Assembly: GCA_013215465.1 (NCBI GenBank)
Contig: JABSOW010000004.1
Coordinates: forward strand, 186,001 to 250,000
Direction: 5' to 3'
Source: Colwellia sp.
GTDB lineage: Bacteria > Pseudomonadota > Gammaproteobacteria > Enterobacterales > Alteromonadaceae
Length of the DNA stretch: 64,000 bases
Part shown: piece by piece, positions 55,801 through 64,000 of the stretch
Position numbering within the stretch: position 1 is the first letter of the stretch
Layout of the letters: each line of letters begins with the position of its first letter
Made by a program: the position numbers and the translations under genes
The notes under the pieces: generated by a model
Database searches by the model: none
The model's input: the letters and a program-made list of their open reading frames with translations, nothing else
What the model was told of the DNA's origin: nothing

Positions 55801-57781
55801 ATAAACACACATCTTCGCCTACTCGAGTCAGGGCAATATGATGCCAAGTACCGTCAGTGAGCTTAATATTACTTGTTAGCGTTTCGCTATTATCTCTGAC
55901 TTTGATATATACTTGATTGCCCCCTTTCAGAAATATTTCGAGTTCGTCATCACTAGCACTATCGCCCAAAGCATGAAAAACTTCCTGTTGGTCTTTATTT
56001 ACTAAGGTATTAACCCAAAAACTAACCGTAAAGTCATCCAAGCCATCCACAACAGCCCTTGGTACAGTAAGCCAGTCATCAATGCCTGTAGCAGTTAAAT
56101 CTATTGAGTTATTAATAACAACATCATTCACTGGATCAGGTACACCATAGGTTTTACCATGATTAGTGCCTATTTGATCAAGAACCTTACCACTAGAGCC
56201 ATTGTAGCTACATTCATCAAAACGATAATCAACAATAGGTAATGGCATCCCGCAAATGACAGTATCGCGACTTGTCCCATCATAATTTAAACCAATATCT
56301 TGGTTATAATAAATTTCGCTAATTTGTCCGGTAGAAATTGCCTTATCAAAAATTAAGACTTCATCAATTAAGCCTTCAAAAGCTTGACTCGACACAAAAT
56401 CACCACCAACACTGTTTTGTTCTTGACCTAATAATAAACTTTGAATATTTAAAGCATAGGATGATTGTGTTACACACCCTTGTAACAATTTATCTCGATA
56501 TAAGCAGCTTTGTGAACCTTTACGTGTCCAAACTAAATGGTGCCAATTATTATCTGCAATTGATTCTGTCGCTCTGCCTCCGTTAGAGCTACCTTTTAAA
56601 TAAGGCCTAAAAACCTTATGGTTATCAAACCACATGATTAACTCATTATCCCTAAAAGAACTAGCTCCCGAAACTAAGCTTTGATTAGATTTTTTTGCTG
56701 TTTTAGCCCATAAAGATACGGTAAAATCAGACTTTCCTGATAAAACCCTTTTATCTAAAATAACATAATCATCAATACCACTAGCCGAAAGATCTACTGC
56801 ATGACAGATTTTACCGGCTATGGGCTGAGCATTTTTTGCTTGCCCATGATAATCACCGATAGTATCAATAACTTCATCTGCAACATCATGATATTCAATT
56901 TCATCAAAGCGATATTCGGCAATAGGCGCAGCAGCGCCACTACAAAGATCACCAAAATCTGCTTGTAAATTGGCATAAGTAACCTTTGCACCATTTTTAA
57001 GTTTCAACTCACCAATAGACGAAATAGCCCCAAAAACGTGAGAGCTACCCCCTTTAATTTCAACCTTACTCTGAGAATAAATATAACCAGCATAGGTAGC
57101 GCCACTTTGAATTTTAATTGTGGATTTTTGATCAGCAAAAAGATAAACAATAAGCTTTCGTGGATCTCCTGATAATCCTCCGTTAATAACTGCAGATTCT
57201 TTAAAGTTAGCTTTATTTTTAACAAAAAGTCGTACATAGCCAGGACCAATAACAATTAGTTTACTAGAGCTCTTCACTTCAATGTTGTCAAAATAGTAAT
57301 CACCGGCAGTTAAGTAAACAGTTGAAGTTTCTTTGAGTTTAAGTGTCTTGAAACGGTAAGTAGAAAAGCGATTAGACATAGTTAAACTACCGCCTAATTT
57401 AACTTCAACATCTTTATAATTATTTGTTGTTATTGTTTGTGAACCGTTATTCACGGTTAAATTAGTGTTTGAACTATAGCTGAGATAACTAGCTGATAGC
57501 GCTGGAATAATAAAACCACCGGGTTTGCAGTTAGTTGTTTGGCAGCTCAAAGATGTATTTTTATGCTCGATAAATGTTGTCGCTAAAATTTTATCTGGAT
57601 TATTTAACAGTTGAGAAGAGTTTTCAAATTTAATTTTTCCGTTTGCATGACTATTAGTTAAGCCATCTGCAAACGTTGCCGAGCATTGCGCTGCTTCAAC
57701 TGAAACTAAAAAAGTAAGATAAAGAAAAACACCAAAGTAAAGGCGAATGAACATCAACAAATTCCTCGCAGTTACCTGCAT
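52877..57781 (-). CDS. mshQ: Large MshQ-like secreted protein: polymer-forming N-terminus, two LamG domains, PA14-like region, DUF6701 C-terminus
   Basis: 1634 aa with signal peptide; tandem YRFDE...DDFTVSFWVNT LamG units; GDYTIYVESDDGFSFIMD; C-terminus TATFGLFRGNDRIIYQREVH; located between mreB and msh genes. Confidence 0.85.
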   Translation of the reverse strand: MQVTARNLLMFIRLYFGVFLYLTFLVSVEAAQCSATFADGLTNSHANGKIKFENSSQLLNNPDKILATTFIEHKNTSLSCQTTNCKPGGFIIPALSASYLSYSSNTNLTVNNGSQTITTNNYKDVEVKLGGSLTMSNRFSTYRFKTLKLKETSTVYLTAGDYYFDNIEVKSSSKLIVIGPGYVRLFVKNKANFKESAVINGGLSGDPRKLIVYLFADQKSTIKIQSGATYAGYIYSQSKVEIKGGSSHVFGAISSIGELKLKNGAKVTYANLQADFGDLCSGAAAPIAEYRFDEIEYHDVADEVIDTIGDYHGQAKNAQPIAGKICHAVDLSASGIDDYVILDKRVLSGKSDFTVSLWAKTAKKSNQSLVSGASSFRDNELIMWFDNHKVFRPYLKGSSNGGRATESIADNNWHHLVWTRKGSQSCLYRDKLLQGCVTQSSYALNIQSLLLGQEQNSVGGDFVSSQAFEGLIDEVLIFDKAISTGQISEIYYNQDIGLNYDGTSRDTVICGMPLPIVDYRFDECSYNGSSGKVLDQIGTNHGKTYGVPDPVNDVVINNSIDLTATGIDDWLTVPRAVVDGLDDFTVSFWVNTLVNKDQQEVFHALGDSASDDELEIFLKGGNQVYIKVRDNSETLTSNIKLTDGTWHHIALTRVGEDVCLFVDGKEQGCNDGVDSGVLYVPKSNAIVIGQEQDAFGGDFSDEQGFEGKLDEFKIYKVRLSSRHIDTIYQNELADNNYDGSSRDEVRCDNNCEAGTLYAVGIRIGGGGSNSQINTTTEALTIYDAWLAAGSPVFGLINGGTYNVVASGSSTVDRIDFGGSDHDFSGTLPYPSTGVSGEDFLVHASGTLSLPAGDYTIYVESDDGFSFIMDTLSGDTVLFNKFGGSTSGGSNELRFETPTANSNTGGSFTLNQDSVFDITAIFFERGGGDFFEISIANDIRTYSASRTSSYEILKHGALSGKVKFGDCVGPSQIDHFKITHNGQGLTCEGESVTIEACATSDCLTLSTEPVNLDFQADGATISSPTFTGSTTVNVNHIIVETLTLSVTNPTITPGNALVCVNTSGGSSCDLNFVEAGFVLEINGANDVESCDLTKLLLIRAVKLSDNGVSCAPAFTGSQSLNFVFNYQNPSTGTKVPTLGITNMLATGVSQTRSVTFNGDGEATLAIQYHDAGELSFSVSELVSSGVNSATLSKEFYPTKLVVSTALTSTDSDGVITQVAGENFPINIIAQCQNGDPTPNYSPQSNSVLQLSVQQKEPITNTGTLTIGSVDVGATNLVTTTWADANQTTVNFNGKYSEVGIINLAAQDTNYLGNPINSASYSTVGRFIPDHFDVDITSNAFADTCTTGTSDFTYIGQPFTYLNPPKLLITAKNKSGITTKNYTEIGYQKLVATNIDRTFPLIDSTIDGADDASKMVVSASPNVGGLEKDSAGVLKYTFDEDDTFTYTKNSNSMVKPFQVDYNIIIDKIQDSDSVNASVALNVSPSSDLVSPTGVNLRFGRWAVKNAFGPETSDLPVPMAVQYYDGSNFITNTLDNCTNYNKNGLTLLSISLAPNGYDGSPATGMFSDGEINALYLNATGAGNQGKVKIIYTVPAWLQYDWSWNGVNAKEFNENPTSTATFGLFRGNDRIIYQREVH

Positions 57782-57883
57782 CAGATGATTGTTAAAAAAG
57801 GTATCGTAAAGGTAACGCTAAGTGCCTAAATATGCAATATAAAGAGGTTTGAATTAACAGATTAAAACCTGATTTTTGACAAT

Positions 57884-57908
57884 AAAAAACCCCGCCTTGG
57901 CGAGGTTT
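57884..57908 (-). terminator. Rho-independent terminator (AACCTCGCC-AA-GGCGGGGTTTTTT)
   Basis: Stem plus T-run on the minus strand, upstream of mshQ. Confidence 0.8.
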
Positions 57909-57939
57909 CTCGAGTATCTGAAGTTTGTCAAAGCGTAGC

Positions 57940-58529
57940 TTAGCTAAATAATCTTTTTTACTGACTAAAGCAATTAAGCCTAATGCAAAAATTATTAGTG
58001 TTGCAGGCTCTGGAACTTGAGAAAGGCGAACATAAAAAGTTTCTGCTGTATTTAAAAAATAATTAAAGGATCACTCTGAGCAATCCATTCACTGCTCGCT
58101 GTATTAAACTCAGAACTATCTACATAATCAAAATCAGAGTTGAAAAACTGTGCCGCTTGGATGATGCCATCATTGAGTGCGGTAAAGTGCTGAACTACGG
58201 TTAACTCAGTTCTTAGAATATGAAGTAAATCCTCAGTTGCAAATTGCCAATTCTTCTGTAATTCAGGTGCATACAAAGTATTAGTAATAGAATTACTAAT
58301 ATCATAATATTCTACATTAACAGGAGAAGCCCAATCATAGCCTTTATAATTAATGTAGTTGACACCTAATAAACTATCAACAAGTTCATCTTCTGCATTA
58401 GTATAATCATGTGCATCTAACTCAACTTGCGTTAAATTGATAATCAGCGTTGCATTGGAAAAAGAAACAAAATAAAATAAAGTAAAGTAAAGTAATACAC
58501 ATTAATATTTTAACTGTAAACTTAATCAT
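57940..58529 (-). pseudogene. PEP-CTERM sorting-domain protein gene, interrupted by three frame breaks
   Basis: MIKFTVKILMCITLLYFILFCFF / SNATLIINLTQVELDAHDYTNAEDELVDSLLGVNYINYKGYDWASPVNVEYYDISNSITNTLYAPELQKNWQF...SDPLIIF / NTAETFYVRLSQVPEPATLIIFALGLIALVSKK / RLFS*. Confidence 0.8.
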
Positions 58530-58689
58530 TAAAAACCTCGACGATAAATGAAAAGAGACATTACAACCACTACAAGGAAAAAAACACACCAACTTAATTA
58601 ACACTTTATTTTTCAATTAGTTAAAATAAATTTTATTTATCAAAAATATTATTTGTAAAAAAAACCGACAATAATATATCGGGAAACGG

Positions 58690-59121
58690 TTATAGTCTGC
58701 GCGCCTTAACTTCCAATACTCTTGTAGTTAACACACCACCAACTTCACACCGACCTGTGCTTGTTATTGTATAATATGTAACATCTAAAATCACGGACTC
58801 AGTACATCCTACATTTATTGCCTGGCAATTTTCCAAACCTTGAATAGCTGAAAAATCATAAAGAACTGGTGCCTTGCAGTCACCGTTTGCTGGCTCAAGA
58901 GGGAAAACTTCAACGAGTTTTCTTTGTAAACCCGATTGAGCCGCTTGATAAGCACGAATGCCTAACACTTCATAGACAACAGTTTCAGCACTAGAACTTA
59001 TCATTCTAACCAATGCAGTTCCTAACAAGGTCATTATTACAATAATAAAAACGGCAATAATTAAGGCACTACCTTGTTGATACTGATTAACGCCATTCGT
59101 TGGCATCACTTTAGGGTACAT
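58690..59121 (-). CDS. mshP: MSHA biogenesis protein MshP
   Basis: QQGSALIIAVFIIVIMTLLGTALVRMISSSAETVVYEVLGIRAYQAAQSG. Confidence 0.9.
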   Translation of the reverse strand: MYPKVMPTNGVNQYQQGSALIIAVFIIVIMTLLGTALVRMISSSAETVVYEVLGIRAYQAAQSGLQRKLVEVFPLEPANGDCKAPVLYDFSAIQGLENCQAINVGCTESVILDVTYYTITSTGRCEVGGVLTTRVLEVKARRL

Positions 59122-59854
59122 TTAGCACCTGCACTTCATTATTAAAGGTAATTTTTTCAAAATTCTTTTCAAATTGAAGATGTATTTGTACTAAAGCATT
59201 TCGCCGCAATGATGCAGATGCCACCTGAAAAGGAGCATTGTTGGTAATATTCTGCGCCATCAAAATACCATTACGCGTTAAATTGGTTCCTGCCAAACAA
59301 TAATGTACATTATCACTAATAAAATAGACACGCTGTGACGGTGAATCACTTTCAAAGTGAATTGGTGATACAAAATTTAGTACCCATGGCTCAGTCGATT
59401 TATCTAAGCTAGAAAATCTATGATTTTTATCTGAGACACCCGCTAAATCAGCTATAGCCAAAGGGTAAACAATAACTTTAGTGGCCTGAGCAAAATTATC
59501 ATCATTAAATGGAATTATAGCTAGAGTTGAACGACTAAGCTCAGGTAAAACGGGTAAATCAATATAAGTAGAACTTGCTATAATTGGCGTAAATTGTAAA
59601 CAAGAAAAGCCTGCAAAATTAATATATGTGCTTGGGCTGTTAGGCAGTGCGTGCCTAACCTCTCTATTTAAGCGCTCAACAGAAAAACGTGCCGATGAAA
59701 TAATTTGATCCCTTGCTGTCGCTTCTACATATATTTGCGTACCAAACTTTAAAAAACTACTGACTCCTACCGCAAGAATACCAAGTATAACAATAACGGA
59801 AATTAATTCTATTAAGGTAAAACCCGACGCTTTATTAAACGATAGCCTCTTCAT
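59111..59854 (-). CDS. mshO: MSHA biogenesis protein MshO (pilin-like)
   Basis: GFTLIELISVIVILGILAVGVSSFLKFG...INREVRHALPNS; operon order. Confidence 0.88.
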   Translation of the reverse strand: MKRLSFNKASGFTLIELISVIVILGILAVGVSSFLKFGTQIYVEATARDQIISSARFSVERLNREVRHALPNSPSTYINFAGFSCLQFTPIIASSTYIDLPVLPELSRSTLAIIPFNDDNFAQATKVIVYPLAIADLAGVSDKNHRFSSLDKSTEPWVLNFVSPIHFESDSPSQRVYFISDNVHYCLAGTNLTRNGILMAQNITNNAPFQVASASLRRNALVQIHLQFEKNFEKITFNNEVQVLNVP

Positions 59855-60435
59855 TAGAAGTTCGCTCGATAAGTTGAGAAAACAATATCAAAATCGGTTG
59901 GCGTGGTGATTATAATAGTAATGAGTTTAGCCGTTGAATTATCACTGTTAGTTAAGCAATCGCCATCATAATCACTATCATTACACACGGTAACTTTTAT
60001 AGCGTAACCGGTGTATAAATTTAGCACTTGTCCTTGTGAATTTTTAATATTTCCATCGCTATAAGTCAAACCATGGTAATCATCAACATCATTAAATAAA
60101 TCACGACTATCCTCGTTATTGTCAGGACGACTATCCACTCCATCCTCTGGTCCCATTCCGATAGAACACTCTACAGTATTTTCTCCACAGCGAATACGAC
60201 CACCAGCCATATCCGAGTTTTGATCAAAGGCTTTATTTTGAATTTCATTCAGCATTGATTGTCCTAATTCTGCAGCCCTGATTTGATGTAACTGTTCCGC
60301 ACTTTGCTCAGCAATAGGATAAATAAGTGTTGTAAGAATAGAAAAAGAAACCGCTAATACGACAATACCAACAATGGTCTCTATTAAGGTAAAGCCTTTA
60401 TTCTTCATTAAATTAAAGACAAAATTAGAGTGCAT
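59854..60435 (-). CDS. mshD: MSHA pilin protein MshD
   Basis: KGFTLIETIVGIVVLAVSFSILTTLIYPIAEQSAEQLHQIRAAELGQSMLNEI. Confidence 0.88.
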   Translation of the reverse strand: MHSNFVFNLMKNKGFTLIETIVGIVVLAVSFSILTTLIYPIAEQSAEQLHQIRAAELGQSMLNEIQNKAFDQNSDMAGGRIRCGENTVECSIGMGPEDGVDSRPDNNEDSRDLFNDVDDYHGLTYSDGNIKNSQGQVLNLYTGYAIKVTVCNDSDYDGDCLTNSDNSTAKLITIIITTPTDFDIVFSTYRANF

Positions 60436-60934
60436 AAATATAGCCCTCTGAATTGATCAAAACACCCAATGCATCACTGCCGGTAATCGTCAATGTTATT
60501 TTACAAGGGTTAATAGCAATACAACCAACAGGTCGCCCCATGGAAGAAAAGCGAAATGAGGATAAGTTTTCGCTTATAGAAAAACTAATATCATTATCGC
60601 TGACAATACGTACGGTGGTGGTATCACCAGCGAGAACACTATCACATGTATTCGTATTTATTTCAGTAGCTAATAAGCCAATATCAGATGCATTAACACG
60701 AATAACTTGGCAGGTAACGTCGTTGCTTTGTTGCATAGCACGTAATTGAATATACCTGAGTTTAGTAATGAGCTCATCACGGTAAACATGTTCTTCAAAA
60801 CCTTTCGACGTTAAAAGTCGTGGCACAATAGTTGCTGCCATAATTCCTATCATAATGATAGTGACCACCAACTCTATCAGAGTAAAGCCATACTCACTAT
60901 TACGCTTGAAATCATTCAATCTTTCCATTTTCAC
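60425..60934 (-). CDS. mshC: MSHA pilin protein MshC
   Basis: YGFTLIELVVTIIMIGIMAATIVPRLL; operon order. Confidence 0.85.
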   Translation of the reverse strand: MKMERLNDFKRNSEYGFTLIELVVTIIMIGIMAATIVPRLLTSKGFEEHVYRDELITKLRYIQLRAMQQSNDVTCQVIRVNASDIGLLATEINTNTCDSVLAGDTTTVRIVSDNDISFSISENLSSFRFSSMGRPVGCIAINPCKITLTITGSDALGVLINSEGYIYAL

Positions 60935-61428
60935 TAAATACAGTCATTAACTTGAAAAGTAGGTTTTTGGTTAACACTAGTAGAATTAATGTAATACACA
61001 ATACAATCCTCACTAGTAGAAGTCGGAATGCTATCCTCTTTAAAATAGATAACAAAAGTAGAAAAGCTAGTTCCTAATGCTTTATACTCATATTGGCTAT
61101 CAATATCCACCAAACGCTTAAACTCATCAGGAATTCCAACAGGATACCCATATACGATTAGTAGCTCCCCATCATTATTTAAACCTTTACCATCGCCAAT
61201 ATTAATAGAGTTAGTTTCAGAAAACTGTTTATTCTGATTACCCTTCACAAGAGATTTACCATGTACTAAAGCTGCTGCCCCTTGTAAAGAAGCCTTTATC
61301 GCATGTAATGTCGCAGTTTTCGCATCAGCTTGCAAATTAATAAATTTAGGTACCGTTGTTACCGCTAAGATACCTAAAATAACAATAACCACCACTAATT
61401 CAATTAAGGTAAATCCTTTACTATTCAT
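60934..61428 (-). CDS. MSHA-type major/minor pilin (MshA/MshB-like)
   Basis: MNSKGFTLIELVVVIVILGILAVTTVPKFINLQADAKTATLHAIKASLQGAAALVHGK. Confidence 0.88.
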   Translation of the reverse strand: MNSKGFTLIELVVVIVILGILAVTTVPKFINLQADAKTATLHAIKASLQGAAALVHGKSLVKGNQNKQFSETNSINIGDGKGLNNDGELLIVYGYPVGIPDEFKRLVDIDSQYEYKALGTSFSTFVIYFKEDSIPTSTSEDCIVYYINSTSVNQKPTFQVNDCI

Positions 61429-61576
61429 TGTACATTCTCTAATGCTAATACTTTAATTATTCTAGATAAAATACGTTATATCTCTGTTATGATACCTTAC
61501 AATATTTCATCAACAAAGGGTAAGTTATTGTTTATTTAACACTCATAAACAAATAAATTTACTTATCACTAAACCT

Positions 61577-63264
61577 ATGTGGTCAGTTTATTCATATTTC
61601 AAATTTTTTCTTGTTAGCTATTTTTTAGTCGGCATGCATATTATTTTAGATACACCCGGTGGCACTGGCTTGTATCTATCCTTTAATACTATCGCTTGGT
61701 TATTTATTGTCACACTCGTTGCTTTAGGCCTATGGCAAATAACCCTAAATAAACGAATTTACTATAGCAAAATGCTTATATGACTATTGCTCGGCTATCT
61801 TTGCTTATTAACGCCAGTTTTTTACTCCTTTGAATTTACTGATCACGCTATTCCGCGCCTTTTAGCACTAATCGGCGGTTTGCTGTTGTTGTTTTGTTTA
61901 TATCAATTTCCAGTTAAGGAATCTGATAAATACCAGCTGCTGATAGTTATTTTAATTGCTGTTTCCTTAGAATCTTCGTTAGGACTGCTACAATACTTTT
62001 TCTTTGCCGAAGGTTTTTGGGGTGGTTATAAAGTAGGTGTTAGCAGACCACATGGCGTATTTTTACAACCTAATGTCATGGCCAGTTTTATGGCGACAGG
62101 GCTGGCTATTGCTCTTTTTATCTCAACTCGCTTTACCTTAGTTAAATCTCGTGTTGCTACTCCGCTAAAAGGGCTTATATATTTCACTTTATTTTCCACT
62201 AGCTTTTTATTAGTGATATTGCAATCAAGAACAGGGCATTTAAGTGCCTTATTAGTTTTAGCGCTTATATTCCCTTATTTATATAAAAAAAACAGCAAAC
62301 AATTAGCCCGCAACATTGCCATTATCACTCTCGCTGTTGTTATCGCCTTGATGAGTTTTGACGGTTCAGATGTTGCCAAACGGGGTGGTGATAATTATCA
62401 ATCCATTGGTTCTCGAAGTATTATCTTTGAAGTGAGCCTTGATATATTTAAAACTAAACCCTTGCTTGGTTATGGCTATGGCGGTTTTGAACGGAGTTTT
62501 ATTGATCATTTTAATCAATATACGATAGCACACCCCGAAGCGGGCAATACCATACAACGTTTATCTCACCCTCATAATGAATTGCTATTTTGGGTAATTG
62601 AAGGGGGAATAATAGCCTTGTTGGCTTTTATCTTATTCACCACCGCTTACATTACCACTTGGCTTAGCATTAGTAGAGGTAAAGCTTTCGCGTTATTTGC
62701 TTTACTATTGCCGATTTTACTACACAGTCACTGGAATTTCCGTTTTACAGCTCAGTAAGCCACTTGGTCATTTTTCTGTTAATACTTTGGTTAACGGATA
62801 CTGAAAATTCAAAAAACAGTTTATTTATCAACTGCACAAAAACGTTCTTAATCCGCTTTATTGCGCTATTAATTCCAACGATATTTATCCTTTTTTTAGC
62901 AACAAGCTTACACACCGCTAACATTTTAGTTGAGCATAAAAAAAACGGCTATCAATCAATAGAAAAACTGAATGATATAATCAACCCTATTGCTTGGCAA
63001 AATAGATTAGATGCGGCGGTTTATGCTCATATTTTAGTTTCAGGATTATTAGAAAAGAACAGTGAAAAATTAGAGTTGTATGTAGCTTGGGCTCAACAAA
63101 GAATAAAATACCTACCCAGAGATAGTATATATGCAAACCTACTTTTAGCACTTAAGATCTTAAACAAAGACACTGAGCATCAACAATTACTTAGAGAAGC
63201 CAAGCAAACTTACCCTCAAAGAGAAAACTGGCAAAGTAATGTTTATCACCAAAAAGATAAATAA
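61577..63264 (+). pseudogene. pglL: PglL/Wzy-type O-oligosaccharyltransferase, disrupted by in-frame TGA (61781-61783) and a frameshift near 62730
   Basis: Three consecutive ORFs (68+323+166 aa) form one protein; Wzy_C region PHGVFLQPNVMASFMATGLAIAL...YGYGGFERSF...HPHNELLFWVIEGG; the +3 frame at the break restores QSLEFPFYSSVSHLVIFLLILWL. Confidence 0.85.
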
Positions 63265-63318
63265 TCCTCTTGGTGATGTTTAGGCATAAAGCTAACGTAA
63301 GCTAAACTTTGTTATCCA

Positions 63319-64000
63319 TTAAACCCAGTATTTAAAATCACTGTCATCAAGTAAAGATAGTGAATCCCCTACTATATCAGCTGAATTTAGCGCCGCGACC
63401 AACTCAAACCCCTGTTGGCGTTGCACTTTAGATAAGGCTTTATAAGGTAGACGAAAGTTAGGTAATACTGCACCTGTCATCATCAGCGCAGTATTAATAC
63501 CAATAGGGTTTGGCTCACAAAACAACCATTGCATTAAACCTTGCAAGCTACTGTTAAGCTCTGTGTTTTTATTATCCATTAATTGGCGCATTAAACTTGG
63601 TACAATATTTGAGGTAACAGAAATAACGCCGTTAGAGCCATGTATATGACGCCCATCATGACTTTCATCATCATTACCCGACCAACAAGCAATACCTTGT
63701 TTTGTATAATGTGCGATACGCTCGTTACCAGCACATTCTTTTACACCAATAAAGTTTTTATGCTTAGATAGTGGTTCAATAATATCAGGGGTAATATCTT
63801 GACCAGTTCTTCCCGGAACATTATAAATAAAGGCAGGGCCAATATCTAATGTACGCGTTAAATGTTCAATAACCCCTGCTGTTGACGTTTTGCCATAGTA
63901 AGGGTTAATTTGTAAAGTAGCATCCATTCCCGCAGCAAAGCCATTTTCCGTTGCTTTTATCGCCTCACTAGTATTATTGCTACCGGTATTACCAATAATT
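63319..64000 (-). CDS. dapA: 4-hydroxy-tetrahydrodipicolinate synthase, plant-type-like (partial, runs off the window edge)
   Basis: GNTGSNNTSEAIKATENGFAAGMDATLQINPYYGKTS, YNVPGRTGQDI, GVKECAGNERI, CWSGNDDESHDGRHIHGSNGVISVTSNIVPSLMRQLM, EPNPIGINTAL. Confidence 0.88.
   Translation of the reverse strand, partial: IIGNTGSNNTSEAIKATENGFAAGMDATLQINPYYGKTSTAGVIEHLTRTLDIGPAFIYNVPGRTGQDITPDIIEPLSKHKNFIGVKECAGNERIAHYTKQGIACWSGNDDESHDGRHIHGSNGVISVTSNIVPSLMRQLMDNKNTELNSSLQGLMQWLFCEPNPIGINTALMMTGAVLPNFRLPYKALSKVQRQQGFELVAALNSADIVGDSLSLLDDSDFKYWV

Overview
This 64 kb AT-rich window is gammaproteobacterial chromosome. Gene content and order look like a Colwellia/Alteromonadales relative, judged from protein families only. 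Most of it is conserved core: mtn-cbiB-like genes; a complete nosRZDFYL nitrous-oxide reductase cluster on the minus strand; tyrS / mepM-like peptidase / anmK; putA; murA-ibaG-mlaBCDEF; yrbG-kdsD-kdsC-lptCAB-rpoN-hpf-ptsN-rapZ-npr-mgtE; pmbA-yjgA-tldD-nitrilase-yhdP-rng-maf-mreDCB; an MSHA pilin block (mshQ-type protein, mshP, O, D, C and a type IV pilin); and the 3' part of a dapA-type gene at the right edge. The most interesting signals lie between or within the annotated ORFs. (1) A PEP-CTERM-type gene sits between mshP and mshQ and is hidden by three frame breaks, all in or beside simple-sequence tracts. (2) A pglL-like O-oligosaccharyltransferase beside the pilin genes is broken by an in-frame TGA and a frameshift. 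(3) Degenerate copies of gene 3' ends lie immediately downstream of the intact nosZ and ibaG. (4) A plsC pseudogene carries two frameshifts and lacks its 5' end. (5) The dapA product reads like the plant-type DHDPS subfamily. (6) Several families of intergenic palindromic or tandem repeats are present. (7) Two near-consensus FNR/ANR boxes lie upstream of nosR and nosD. I found no wholly new multi-gene system that I can defend. All family calls come from reading the translations; no database search was run.
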